From assembly GCF_024158745.1 (NCBI RefSeq), contig NZ_JAMZAW010000005.1, positions 248,001 to 312,000 of the forward strand: a DNA stretch of 64,000 bases. Reading direction: 5' to 3'. Below the pieces are notes generated by a model. The model had not been told where the DNA came from. It made no database searches and was given only the letters and a program-made list of their open reading frames with translations. Positions 51,682 to 59,727 of the stretch are shown here, piece after piece. The DNA comes from Paenibacillus tyrphae (GTDB lineage: Bacteria > Bacillota > Bacilli > Paenibacillales > NBRC-103111). The translations under genes and the position numbers were made by a program. How positions within the stretch are numbered: position 1 is the stretch's first letter; the number at the start of each line of letters is the position of its first letter.

Positions 51682-52338
51682 ATGTTTAAAAATTCTTACT
51701 TTTCGCGGAAGCTGCATTCATTGCTTGGTGTCATTCCGGTCGGCTTCTTCCTGATCGAGCACCTGCTGACGAACTACAAGGCGTTCAGCGGCGGACATGC
51801 GGCTTTCTTGGATCAAGTGTTCTGGCTGCATGAGCTGCCGCTCGTGCTGCTGCTGGAAATTGTCGGCATTTGGATTCCGCTGGCCTATCACGCCATCTAC
51901 GGCTTGTATGTGGCTTATACGGCGCGCAACAACGTGTCCAACTACGGCTATTTCCGCAACCAAATGTTTTTCTTGCAGCGCGTAACCGGTGTCATTACGT
52001 TCTTGTTCGTGGCTTTCCACTTCTTCCAAACGCGTCTGCAAATCTCGCTCGGAACGGTAGCGCAAGATGCGATAGGCATCCGGATGCACGAGATTGCGAG
52101 CAACAACATTTACTTCATTATGTACTGTATTGGCATCGTTGCGGCCGTGTTCCACTTTAGCAACGGCATGTGGTCTTTCCTCGTCAGCTGGGGGATTACC
52201 GTGGGGCCGCGCGCGCAGCGAGTTTCGACTTATGTATGGATGGGCGTGTTCGTGGTGATGTCCATCATGTTTATTTTGTCCTTGACGGCATTTTTGAATC
52301 CGGATTTCAGTCAACTGCCGAAAATGGCGAAAGGTTAA
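51682..52338 (+). CDS. sdhC: Succinate dehydrogenase cytochrome b558 subunit
   Basis: Membrane anchor of 218 residues and five helices that holds two b-type hemes and the menaquinone site. Heme-ligand histidines of the Bacillus type are visible in 'RKLHSLLG', 'LIEHLLTN', 'AYHAIYG', 'VAFHFFQ' and 'VFHFSNGMWS'. ATG 51682 is preferred, with GAGGGGGGAAC upstream; a longer frame begins at 51592 inside the promoter. It begins the sdhCAB operon, with sdhA 15 bases downstream. Confidence 0.95.
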   Translation: MFKNSYFSRKLHSLLGVIPVGFFLIEHLLTNYKAFSGGHAAFLDQVFWLHELPLVLLLEIVGIWIPLAYHAIYGLYVAYTARNNVSNYGYFRNQMFFLQRVTGVITFLFVAFHFFQTRLQISLGTVAQDAIGIRMHEIASNNIYFIMYCIGIVAAVFHFSNGMWSFLVSWGITVGPRAQRVSTYVWMGVFVVMSIMFILSLTAFLNPDFSQLPKMAKG

Positions 52339-52353
52339 GGGGGAGGGACGATC

Positions 52354-54114
52354 ATGGCGAATTCAAAAATCATCGTAGTCGGTGGAGGCTTGGCTGGTTT
52401 GATGGCCACCATCAAAGCGGCGGAGGCTGGAGTTCACGTCGACCTGTTCTCCTTGGTGCCGGTTAAACGTTCCCACTCCGTGTGCGCGCAGGGCGGCATC
52501 AACGGAGCGGTGAATACGAAAGGGGAAGGCGACTCCCCATGGGAACACTTTGACGATACGGTTTATGGCGGAGACTTCCTGGCCAACCAGCCGCCGGTTA
52601 AAGCGATGTGCGACGCGGCGCCGGGCATCATCCACTTGATGGACCGGATGGGCGTTATGTTCAACCGTACGCCGGAAGGCCTGCTCGATTTCCGCCGTTT
52701 CGGGGGAACGAAGCATCACCGTACGGCGTTTGCCGGGGCAACGACAGGCCAACAACTGCTGTATGCGCTGGACGAGCAAGTACGCCGCTGGGAAACGGCA
52801 GGTCTGGTCAAGAAATACGAGCATTGGGAGTTCCTTGGCGCGGTGCTCGACGACGACGGCGTATGCCGCGGGATTGCCGGACAAGACCTGCGCAGCATGG
52901 AAGTCAACACTTTCAAAGCCGATGCGGTTATTTTGGCGACAGGCGGCCCGGGGATTATCTTCGGTAAAACGACGAACTCCGTTATCAATACGGGTACGGC
53001 GGCCAGTGCGGTATATCAACAAGGCGTTTATTACGCGAACGGCGAGTTCATTCAGATTCACCCGACAGCGATTCCTGGCGACGACAAGCTTCGTCTCATG
53101 TCCGAATCTGCGCGGGGCGAAGGCGGACGCGTATGGACATATAAAGACGGCAAGCCGTGGTACTTCCTTGAAGAAAAATATCCGGCTTACGGAAACCTGG
53201 TACCGCGCGATATCGCGACACGGGAAATTTTCTCTGTCTGCGTCGATTTGAAGCTCGGTGTGAACGGCGAGAACATGGTGTATCTCGACCTGTCGCATAA
53301 AGATCCGAAGGAGCTTGACGTCAAGCTCGGGGGGATCATCGAGATCTATGAGAAATTCATGGGCGACGATCCGCGCAAAATTCCGATGAAGATTTTCCCT
53401 GCCGTGCACTACTCGATGGGCGGCATGTGGGTTGACTATAACCAAATGACGAATATTCCGGGACTGTTCGCCTGTGGCGAGTGCGAGTACCAGTACCATG
53501 GCGCCAACCGTCTGGGTGCGAACTCGCTGCTTTCCGCGATCTACGGCGGTATGATCACCGGTCCGAAAGCCATCGAATATATCAAAGGCTTGGATAAGCT
53601 TGCCGAAGACGTTTCGTCAACGGTGTACGACCGCTACCAAAAGCAGCAAACGGACAAATACGAAAGCATCTTGAACATGAACGGCTCCGAGAATGCTTAC
53701 GTGCTGCACAAAGAGCTGGGCGAGTGGATGACGAACAACATGACCGTCGTGCGTTACAACAAGCAGCTCCAACAAACGCTCGACAAAATCAACGAGCTGA
53801 AGCAACGCTACAAAAACATCAACATCAACGACTCGGCCCGTTTCAACAACCCGGGTGTGGCATTCACCCGCCAGCTGTGGAACATGCTTGAGCTGTCCCA
53901 CGCGATGACGCTCGGCGCTCTGCTTCGCGACGAAAGCCGCGGCGCGCACTATAAGCCGGAGTTCCCGGATCGTAACGACGAGCAGTTCCTGAAAACGACG
54001 AAGGCGAAATGGACGCCGGACGGTCCGCAAATCGATTGGGAAGACGTTGACGTATCGCTGATCGAACCGAGAAAACGTGACTACACGACCGACAAGAAGA
54101 AGGGAGGTCATTAA
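52354..54114 (+). CDS. sdhA: Succinate dehydrogenase flavoprotein subunit
   Basis: Catalytic subunit of 586 residues with covalently bound FAD. 'IIVVGGGLAGLMATIKAAEAG' opens the FAD site; 'HSVCAQGGINGAVNT' holds the FAD-linked histidine (His46 region). Substrate-site residues are seen in 'HPTAIPG' and 'LMSESARGEGGRVW', and 'HYSMGGMWVDYNQMTNIPGLFACGEC' is canonical. AGGGGGAGGG precedes ATG 52354. sdhB begins two bases after the stop. Confidence 0.97.
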   Translation: MANSKIIVVGGGLAGLMATIKAAEAGVHVDLFSLVPVKRSHSVCAQGGINGAVNTKGEGDSPWEHFDDTVYGGDFLANQPPVKAMCDAAPGIIHLMDRMGVMFNRTPEGLLDFRRFGGTKHHRTAFAGATTGQQLLYALDEQVRRWETAGLVKKYEHWEFLGAVLDDDGVCRGIAGQDLRSMEVNTFKADAVILATGGPGIIFGKTTNSVINTGTAASAVYQQGVYYANGEFIQIHPTAIPGDDKLRLMSESARGEGGRVWTYKDGKPWYFLEEKYPAYGNLVPRDIATREIFSVCVDLKLGVNGENMVYLDLSHKDPKELDVKLGGIIEIYEKFMGDDPRKIPMKIFPAVHYSMGGMWVDYNQMTNIPGLFACGECEYQYHGANRLGANSLLSAIYGGMITGPKAIEYIKGLDKLAEDVSSTVYDRYQKQQTDKYESILNMNGSENAYVLHKELGEWMTNNMTVVRYNKQLQQTLDKINELKQRYKNININDSARFNNPGVAFTRQLWNMLELSHAMTLGALLRDESRGAHYKPEFPDRNDEQFLKTTKAKWTPDGPQIDWEDVDVSLIEPRKRDYTTDKKKGGH

Positions 54115-54116
54115 TC

Positions 54117-54884
54117 ATGGCCGAAGCAACTGCAGCAGCGAATAAAAAGGTCAAGTTCATCGTAACGCGTCAGGATTCTGCGGAAAGCAAACCGTACACG
54201 GAAGAGTTCGAGGTTCCTTACCGACCGAATATGAACGTGATCAGCGCTTTGATGGAGATTCAGCGGAACCCGATGAACGCGAGCGGCAATAAAACGACAC
54301 CGGTCTGCTGGGAATCGAACTGTCTGGAAGAAGTGTGCGGCGCTTGCTCGATGGTCATTAACGGCAAGCCGCGGCAAGCTTGCTCCGCGCTCGTCGACAA
54401 GCTGGAGCAGCCGATTCGCATCGCGCCGATGTCGACATTCCCGGTCGTTCGCGACCTGGTGATCAATCGTGAGCGCATGTTCGCCGCTCTGAAGAAGGTT
54501 AAAGCATGGATTCCGATCGACGGTACGTACGACCTCGGTCCGGGACCGCGGATGGCCGAGTCCAAGCGTCAATGGGCCTATGAGCTGTCCAAATGCATGA
54601 CCTGCGGCGTGTGTCTCGAGTCCTGCCCGAACGTGAACGACAAAACGACGTTTATCGGCCCGGCAGCCGTCTCGCAAGTACGTTTGTTCAACGCGCATCC
54701 GACAGGCGAGATGAACGCTCACGAGCGTCTGGAAGCTTTGATGGAAGACGGCGGCATCGAAGGCTGCGGCAACTCGCAGAACTGCGTGCGTTCCTGTCCG
54801 AAAGGCATTCCGCTCACCACGTCGATCGCGGCGATGAATCTCGATACGACGAAGCACTTGTTCAAGAAATGGCTTAGCGTGTAA
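54117..54884 (+). CDS. sdhB: Succinate dehydrogenase iron-sulfur subunit
   Basis: Electron-transfer subunit of 255 residues with three clusters: [2Fe-2S] ligands in 'CWESNCLEEVCGACSMVING...QAC', then a ferredoxin domain with 'CMTCGVCLESCPN' and 'CGNSQNCVRSCPKGIPLTTS' for the [4Fe-4S] and [3Fe-4S] centres. It passes electrons from SdhA to menaquinone at SdhC. Its ribosome site GGGAGG lies in the end of sdhA. It is the last gene of the operon. Confidence 0.97.
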   Translation: MAEATAAANKKVKFIVTRQDSAESKPYTEEFEVPYRPNMNVISALMEIQRNPMNASGNKTTPVCWESNCLEEVCGACSMVINGKPRQACSALVDKLEQPIRIAPMSTFPVVRDLVINRERMFAALKKVKAWIPIDGTYDLGPGPRMAESKRQWAYELSKCMTCGVCLESCPNVNDKTTFIGPAAVSQVRLFNAHPTGEMNAHERLEALMEDGGIEGCGNSQNCVRSCPKGIPLTTSIAAMNLDTTKHLFKKWLSV

Positions 54885-54900
54885 TCATATTAATAATAAA

Positions 54901-54940
54901 ATTCTCCCTTGCTGTGCGATCGCAGGGGAGAATTTTTTTT
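54901..54940 (+). terminator. Terminator of sdhCAB
   Basis: Stem ATTCTCCCTTGC / GCAGGGGAGAAT with a nine-base loop, followed by eight T residues. Confidence 0.92.
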
Positions 54941-54984
54941 GTTTGAGAATAGGCAGTTTAGATCATCTTTTCCAATTTATGTCC

Positions 54985-55013
54985 TTGTCGAAAATTGTAA
55001 ACGGAAGTATATT
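54985..55013 (+). promoter_or_regulatory. Probable promoter of the agr-like operon
   Basis: TTGTCG (54985-54990), 17 bp, TATATT (55008-55013), 59 bases before the first gene. The region is AT-rich. LytTR-type direct repeats were not clear by eye. Confidence 0.5.
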
Positions 55014-55071
55014 AATACAAGGTATAATCAGGAAATTATGTTAAGATAGCCATTGTGGGAGCGCGGTTGCA

Positions 55072-55728
55072 TTGGTCGATTTTATATTGTTCATGGTCTT
55101 TTCGATAATGGAAACAATGGCGATGTATTATTTGATGTTCCGTTTGTTCAAGTTCGATATGTACCCGGCTTCGATTGTATTTGCGAGCGCGGTAGCGTCG
55201 TTTATTTCGTTTACGAATCGAAATGTATATGAGATTCAATCAATAGATGTTCTCGTGCAAATTTTTCTGATGTTTATGTTTGTTTGGCTGTTATTCAGAG
55301 TTCATCCATTTTACGCCGGGATTATGACATGCAGCACATATTTGGGGTATGTGATCATACAAGCTACTTGCTATTTTTTCTTAGAGGCAATAGGTATATT
55401 TGAGATTAGAACCTTGACGAACAATATAGTAGGAACGAATCTTCTTCAAATCCTTACAGCTTTCTCTGCTTGGTTATTGGGATGGTGGATTAAAAAAGGA
55501 AGGAAAGGCTTTGATTTTGTTCCGCATTCACAATTCGTCATGGTTAAAATGAGCAAAATTAATATCATGTTTATAGGCATGAACGCATTGTCGGTTTTTG
55601 TCTTATCGTTTGTTTATAATTTTTTTGCAAATGATAATATGAAATTAGTCTATGTATTTTTTGTGCTGATTCTAATTATGTACTGTATATTATATTTTTC
55701 GTATAAGAAGGATCGCAGTGATGATTAA
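55072..55728 (+). CDS. Seven-helix membrane protein, AgrC-sensor-like without kinase
   Basis: A 218-residue protein with about seven membrane helices and only a nine-residue basic/acidic tail ('SYKKDRSDD'). The helix-rich layout beside agrB recalls the peptide-sensing half of AgrC, but there is no DHp helix, no phospho-accepting histidine and no ATPase domain. It could be a receptor that acts directly on a partner, or a membrane inhibitor of the LytTR protein as in HdrM/BrsM-type LytTR regulatory systems. The start is TTG 55072 after GGGAG. Its end overlaps agrB by eight bases. Assignment is by context. Confidence 0.7.
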   Translation: MVDFILFMVFSIMETMAMYYLMFRLFKFDMYPASIVFASAVASFISFTNRNVYEIQSIDVLVQIFLMFMFVWLLFRVHPFYAGIMTCSTYLGYVIIQATCYFFLEAIGIFEIRTLTNNIVGTNLLQILTAFSAWLLGWWIKKGRKGFDFVPHSQFVMVKMSKINIMFIGMNALSVFVLSFVYNFFANDNMKLVYVFFVLILIMYCILYFSYKKDRSDD

Positions 55729-56242
55729 CAGGCCTGCTCGTGCAGTATCAGTTTGGATAAAGAATGCGAATCCGGAGAAGACGACAACTGTTGAAATTAT
55801 GGAATATGCATTAAGTATTTTATTTAATACGTTGTCGATTGTGTTGATTACTTTATTTGTCGGTTACATATTTGGAAAGTTTTATGAAACGTCTCTTGTT
55901 TTATTATCGTTCGCTTGGTTAAGATTTTTTTCGGGCGGAGTCCATTTTAAGTCTAGCATAGGTTGTATACTTGTTTCTGTTTTCATATGTACATCGTTAC
56001 CCCATCTTCCGGAATTGACTGTTTCAATTGTGACGTTTGCTAATGTTACAAGTATTATTTTACTGCTTTTTTTTGCTCCAAATATCGATCAAGAAACTAA
56101 ATTGAAGGCCGTTTATCGTCCTATATATAAATGTTTAGCTGTAGGCATCGTAAGTATCAATTTTATATATATGTCTTCGTTACTAGCTATTACATTTTTT
56201 GTCCAGTGTTTGACCATCATTCCATTAAAAAGGAAGGGGTAA
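55721..56242 (+). CDS. AgrB-like autoinducer-processing membrane protease
   Basis: A 173-residue AgrB-family cysteine protease with about five to six helices, which cuts and cyclises an AgrD-type peptide. The active-site pair is clear: His75 and Cys82 in 'LRFFSGGVHFKSSIGC', with the H-x6-C spacing of AgrB and the preceding conserved R and GG. ATG 55721 is preferred over GTG 55718 for spacing to AAGGA. It overlaps the membrane-protein gene before it, and the peptide gene's ribosome site lies in its last codons. AT content is high against the flanking sdh operon. Confidence 0.9.
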   Translation: MINRPARAVSVWIKNANPEKTTTVEIMEYALSILFNTLSIVLITLFVGYIFGKFYETSLVLLSFAWLRFFSGGVHFKSSIGCILVSVFICTSLPHLPELTVSIVTFANVTSIILLLFFAPNIDQETKLKAVYRPIYKCLAVGIVSINFIYMSSLLAITFFVQCLTIIPLKRKG

Positions 56243-56246
56243 TTTT

Positions 56247-56378
56247 TTGAAAAAGCATATTGCGCAACTAGTTTCAGCTATTTTAGCCGTATGTGCTTCG
56301 GTTTTTATCGTTACTTTAAAACCAATGGTCTTCAGTCCCAAAGCCCCGAAAGAATTGATGGACAAAAATAAGGTTTAG
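56247..56378 (+). CDS. AgrD-like cyclic autoinducer precursor peptide
   Basis: A 43-residue peptide from TTG 56247, with AGGAAGGGG seven bases upstream. It has the AgrD build: a basic, amphipathic N-terminal helix, a hydrophobic middle and the C-terminal recognition tail 'PKAPKELMDKNK', whose P-K-E-L core is the classic AgrB-binding motif. The Cys or Ser that normally sits six to eight residues before 'PKxP' to form the (thio)lactone is not there; the residues are Thr23-Leu24-Lys25-Pro26-Met27-Val28-Phe29-Ser30. Cys16 lies in the N-terminal helix. Identity by position and tail is good; ring chemistry is open. Confidence 0.8.
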   Translation: MKKHIAQLVSAILAVCASVFIVTLKPMVFSPKAPKELMDKNKV

Positions 56379-56396
56379 TTTGGAGTTGGATTTACA

Positions 56397-56738
56397 ATGC
56401 GAGTGCTTCGGGAGGACGGTTCGGGTTACGAACTTGACGACGATGAGATCGTTTTTTTCACCACTCATAATAATGTCATCAGCGTACATACCCGCACTGA
56501 ACGATATATCGTTCCGACGACCCTCGACCAGCTGAGCAAAGCGTATCAAGATTTGTCGTTCGATAAGGTGGATCGATCTTATAGCGTAAGAATGGACCGG
56601 ATCGAAGGTTACCATGCCGTACGTAAGGCGGTTTTTTTTGAGGAGGAAACGACGGATAATACGAAGTACGCTCCCGTTTCAGAGCCCAACATGAAAAAAG
56701 TATTAAAGCATTTGGAAAAGAAAAAAGACCAACCTTGA
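56397..56738 (+). CDS. LytTR-domain DNA-binding protein without receiver domain
   Basis: A 113-residue protein that is only a LytTR-type DNA-binding domain. 'GYELDDDEIVFFTTHNNVISVHTRTERYIVPTTLDQLSKAYQDLSFDKVDRSYSVRMDRIEGYHAVR' follows the beta-rich LytTR pattern (I-x-F-x-x, H-T-x-x-x-x-Y, then S-Y-x-V/I-x-x-x-x-I). There is no CheY-like domain, so it is not a standard AgrA. GGAG precedes ATG 56397. It ends a likely four-gene operon with the sensor-like protein, AgrB and the peptide, and is the obvious output of that system. Confidence 0.8.
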   Translation: MRVLREDGSGYELDDDEIVFFTTHNNVISVHTRTERYIVPTTLDQLSKAYQDLSFDKVDRSYSVRMDRIEGYHAVRKAVFFEEETTDNTKYAPVSEPNMKKVLKHLEKKKDQP

Positions 56739-56754
56739 AAGGCTAGTCTTTTTT
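56721..56754. terminator. Bidirectional terminator holding both LytTR stop codons
   Basis: Stem AAAAAAGAC-CAA-CCTT / AAGG-CTA-GTCTTTTTT. The plus-strand stop (56736-56738) and the minus-strand stop (56743-56745) both lie within the hairpin. Confidence 0.8.
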
Positions 56755-57144
56755 CGGCAGCGCTCCGGGGATCGATTGACACCGGTTATGGTGGATGCGC
56801 TGATGAACGATGTCCTGCAGCAGATGCATGAACATCCAGCTGATGGAAGCGAACTTGCTTCGCTCTGTCGGGAAATCGTCAAAGTAGGCCTTCAAATGGT
56901 GTCCCACCCCTTTGACCTTCGACATGTTCACGACATTGGAGCCATCGAGCTGCCAGAAATCTTCAATATGATTTTCCAGATCGTCCAAATCTGCGATAGC
57001 CCGGTATTCTCCGTGCAAAGTATGGAAAATAAGCCTTCCGGACTTATCCTTTTCGGTATAAAGAACATCGTTGTGGAGATCGATAACGGCGAGTCTGCTT
57101 TCTCCCGTTGGCAAAGTTTGAATAACCGACATGGGCGATTTCAT
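56743..57144 (-). CDS. Second LytTR-domain regulator, convergent
   Basis: A 133-residue protein with a LytTR-like domain near residues 15-95: 'LAVIDLHNDVLYTEKDKSGRLIFHTLHGEYRAIADLDDLENHIEDFWQLDGSNVVNMSKVKGV', where 'SNVVNMSKV' matches the conserved R/S-x-x-V-N-x-x-x-V/I. A basic, His-rich C-terminus follows ('HHNRCQSIPGALPKKD'). There is no receiver domain. AAAGGAGA lies six bases before ATG 57144. Only four bases separate its stop from that of the first LytTR gene. It may be a partner, antagonist or duplicate of that protein. Confidence 0.75.
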   Translation of the reverse strand: MKSPMSVIQTLPTGESRLAVIDLHNDVLYTEKDKSGRLIFHTLHGEYRAIADLDDLENHIEDFWQLDGSNVVNMSKVKGVGHHLKAYFDDFPTERSKFASISWMFMHLLQDIVHQRIHHNRCQSIPGALPKKD

Positions 57145-57192
57145 GGAGGCTCTCCTTTTGTGTACTTTTTAACAAAAAATATATACTAAATA

Positions 57193-57204
57193 ATGGTTAA
57201 CCAT
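57193..57204. promoter_or_regulatory. Palindrome ATGGTTAACCAT
   Basis: A perfect 12-bp dyad 49 bases upstream of the minus-strand LytTR gene; a possible operator. The surrounding 57145-57310 stretch is AT-rich with no gene. Confidence 0.35.
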
Positions 57205-57312
57205 GGAATTGTTTACTAAAAAGGATAACATAGATTTAGTAATTTTTTTACATTGGTTTAAAATTTAAATCCTCTATTGACAAAATAAGCCAAGCCTATC
57301 TATAAAATTCCG

Positions 57313-57367
57313 TTGACGAATCGGTAGGTTAGAAGGTAAAATAGAATTAATTTAAACGTTTAAATTA
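57313..57367 (+). promoter_or_regulatory. LacI promoter and perfect 20-bp operator
   Basis: TTGACG (57313-57318), 18 bp, TAAAAT (57337-57342). Just downstream lies the perfect palindrome TAATTTAAACGTTTAAATTA (57348-57367) with the central CG step of LacI-family operators. Autoregulation is likely. Confidence 0.75.
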
Positions 57368-57391
57368 TGTTGAAGAATTGGAGTGCCGGTT

Positions 57392-58456
57392 ATGAGCAAA
57401 AAACGCCAAATCACGATCGTAGATCTGGCAGAGGCTGCCGGCGTATCGATTGCCACGGTGTCGAATGTGCTGAACCGACGGAATGTGCCGATGTCGGCCG
57501 AAACGATTCGGAAGGTGGAAGCGGCGGCAGAGCTTCTCGGTTACCGCCGCAATGTGATGGCTGCTAGCCTCAGCAGCAAAAAGTCCTACGAGCTGGGGAT
57601 GCTCGTACCGAGCTTTGGCGGGTATTATGGGCGTTTCGCCGAAGAGATGCAGCGTACCGCTCACCAGTATGGGTACCATCTGTCGGTATTTTCGGCGGCA
57701 GGCTTCGATCCGGAGATCGAGAAGCGTCACTTGGACGTACTGCTGCAGCGCAGGGTAGACGGGTTGTTTTGCCACGGGTTGGCAATGTCTCAGGAAGCCA
57801 CCAGACAGATCGTATCAGATGGCACCCCGTTGGTCCTGTTTAACGCTTGGGGGTGGCCGAGCGACATCGCGGCCGGCGCGGTCAATCTCGATTTTCTGGA
57901 AGGCTGCGATACGATCGTGAGGCATTTATACGAGCAGGGCAGCCGGAAGATGGTTTACTTGGCGAAAGCAAAATCGCTCGGAACGGACCGGCAGCGCCGG
58001 ATCGGTTTCCGCAACGGGCTGGACCGGCTTCCGGAATCAATTCCGTCCACGATCGTGGAGCTGGATGACGGGCTTACGATGGATGAAGCGGTGGAACAGG
58101 TTATCGCTTTTTCGGATGGGGTGCGGCCGATCGGGGTGATGGGATTCGACGACAATGTGGCGTTGGCGTTCATGTTTGCCGTGCTGCGTCATGGCTACAA
58201 GGTTCCGCAGGACGTGCTGGTTGTCGGGGTCAATAACGATCCGTTCACTTCCGTCTGCTATCCGTCGATGACGACGATGAACATTCCTTACGACAAGCAG
58301 GCCCGACTGGCCATCCGCTTGATGCTGGAGCAGCTCGGGGAAAGCGATACGGTGGTGCGGATCGACGGAAATGCCGATCGCGTCGAGATTACCGATGCGC
58401 ACGAGGTTCGCGTTCCGATGCAGCTTGTTCCGCGCATGTCCACCCAGTCCGTCTGA
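57392..58456 (+). CDS. LacI-family transcriptional regulator
   Basis: A 354-residue repressor. The N-terminal HTH and hinge 'TIVDLAEAAGVSIATVSNVLNRRNVPMSAETIRKVEAAAELLGYRRNVMAASLSSKKS' lie within about 5-65; the minor-groove leucine-type hinge position is 'AASL'. A periplasmic-binding-protein-like sugar sensor follows ('LGMLVPSFGGYYGRFAEEMQRTAHQYGYHLSVFSA'). ATG 57392 is chosen, eight bases after GGAG; GTG 57383 lies against that site. The GH88 gene follows 51 bases later, so the inducer is probably an unsaturated uronate or its oligosaccharide. Confidence 0.92.
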   Translation: MSKKRQITIVDLAEAAGVSIATVSNVLNRRNVPMSAETIRKVEAAAELLGYRRNVMAASLSSKKSYELGMLVPSFGGYYGRFAEEMQRTAHQYGYHLSVFSAAGFDPEIEKRHLDVLLQRRVDGLFCHGLAMSQEATRQIVSDGTPLVLFNAWGWPSDIAAGAVNLDFLEGCDTIVRHLYEQGSRKMVYLAKAKSLGTDRQRRIGFRNGLDRLPESIPSTIVELDDGLTMDEAVEQVIAFSDGVRPIGVMGFDDNVALAFMFAVLRHGYKVPQDVLVVGVNNDPFTSVCYPSMTTMNIPYDKQARLAIRLMLEQLGESDTVVRIDGNADRVEITDAHEVRVPMQLVPRMSTQSV

Positions 58457-58507
58457 CAGGCGGGGCCCTACATAGACGACAACAAGACAAAAAGGAGCTT
58501 GATCCTC

Positions 58508-59641
58508 ATGAGTTTATGGCAAAAGGCGATTGAAGACGCGGTTCAAAAAACAAAAGCTAATATCGGCAAATTCGGCGGCCTGTTTCCCCATGTCAGCGAG
58601 AACGGAAAATATATCTTAAACGATAATTGCGATTGGACGGAAGGCTTCTGGTCCGGGATGCTGTGGCTTTGCTATGAGCATACCAAGGACGAGGCGTTCC
58701 GCGAAGCGGCCGTGCAGACGGTCGAGAGCTTCAAGAAGCGGCTCGAAGCCCATCGGGTGCTGGACCATCACGATATCGGGTTCTTGTACTCGCTTTCTGC
58801 CAAGGCGCAGTGGATTATCGAGCGGGACCCGGCTGCCAAGCAACTGGCGCTGGAAGCGGCCGATGTGATGATGCGGCGTTGGCGTTCGAAAGGCCGTTAC
58901 ATCCAAGCTTGGGGGCCGGAAGGCGATCCGGAGAACGGCGGACGCATCATCATCGACTGCATGATGAACCTGCCTTTGCTGTACTGGGCTTATGAGCAGA
59001 CGGGCAACAAGGAGTACTTGGACGTAGCGGTTACGCATGCTGACAAATCGCGGCGTTTCTTGGTCCGCGGGGACGATTCGTCTTACCATACGTTCTACTT
59101 CGATCAAGAAACGGGCGAGTCGATTCGTGGGGGGACGCATCAAGGCTACCGCGATGCTTCTACATGGACCCGGGGACAGGCTTGGGGCATCTACGGGTTC
59201 GCTTTGTCCTACCGCTATACGAAAAATCCGCTGTATCTGGAAACGTCCCGCCGCATGGCGCGTTATTTCCTGGAGCGGCTGCCGGAAGACGATGTGGTGT
59301 ACTGGGATTTCGACGCGCCGGTTACCCCGGAGACGAAACGCGACAGCTCCGCATCCGCGATCGCATCGGCCGGGCTTGTTGAGCTTCTGTCTCATTTGGA
59401 TGCTAAGGATGCCGACCGGGTCTTCCTGGAGGACGGGCTGCACCGTTCGATGAAATCGCTGGTCGAGAATTATTCCACCATCGGACAGCCGGATGCGGAA
59501 GGGCTGCTGGAGCACGGCTCGTACAGCGTGCGCGGCGGGTCGGCGCCGGACGATTATATGATTTGGGGCGATTATTACTACCTCGAAGCGCTTGTTCGGT
59601 TGGAAAAAGGCATCACGGGCTATTGGTACGAAAGAAGCTAG
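58508..59641 (+). CDS. Glycoside hydrolase family 88 (unsaturated glucuronyl/galacturonyl hydrolase)
   Basis: Cytoplasmic enzyme of 377 residues that hydrates and cleaves the 4,5-unsaturated uronic acid left at oligosaccharide ends by polysaccharide lyases. The (alpha/alpha)6 fold motifs 'DNCDWTEGFWSGMLWLCYE' and 'WTRGQAWGIYGFALSYRYT' are clear. The two catalytic aspartates align with Asp89 in 'HDIGFLYS' and Asp150 in 'IIIDCMMNLPLLYWA'. No signal peptide. AAAAAGGAG lies 10 bases or so before ATG 58508. No lyase or transporter is adjacent, so it depends on uptake genes elsewhere. Confidence 0.93.
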   Translation: MSLWQKAIEDAVQKTKANIGKFGGLFPHVSENGKYILNDNCDWTEGFWSGMLWLCYEHTKDEAFREAAVQTVESFKKRLEAHRVLDHHDIGFLYSLSAKAQWIIERDPAAKQLALEAADVMMRRWRSKGRYIQAWGPEGDPENGGRIIIDCMMNLPLLYWAYEQTGNKEYLDVAVTHADKSRRFLVRGDDSSYHTFYFDQETGESIRGGTHQGYRDASTWTRGQAWGIYGFALSYRYTKNPLYLETSRRMARYFLERLPEDDVVYWDFDAPVTPETKRDSSASAIASAGLVELLSHLDAKDADRVFLEDGLHRSMKSLVENYSTIGQPDAEGLLEHGSYSVRGGSAPDDYMIWGDYYYLEALVRLEKGITGYWYERS

Positions 59642-59651
59642 AATGAATTGG

Positions 59652-59701
59652 AAAACTCCCTTACGATTCGATCCGCATAGGATGACGTAAGGGAGTTTTT
59701 T
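59652..59701 (+). terminator. Terminator of the LacI-GH88 operon
   Basis: Stem AACTCCCTTACG / CGTAAGGGAGTT with a 20-base interior, followed by TTTT. Confidence 0.88.
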
Positions 59702-59727
59702 GGCGTGAAAGCGGGAGGCTCGTCGTA

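Noticed and set aside
52363-53499. Long minus-strand ORF opposite sdhA (378 codons)
   Set aside because: It mirrors a GC-rich coding gene, has no ribosome site and no recognisable domain. The same holds for long shadows opposite the OppA-type, PTS IIC, dnaB and uvrC genes.
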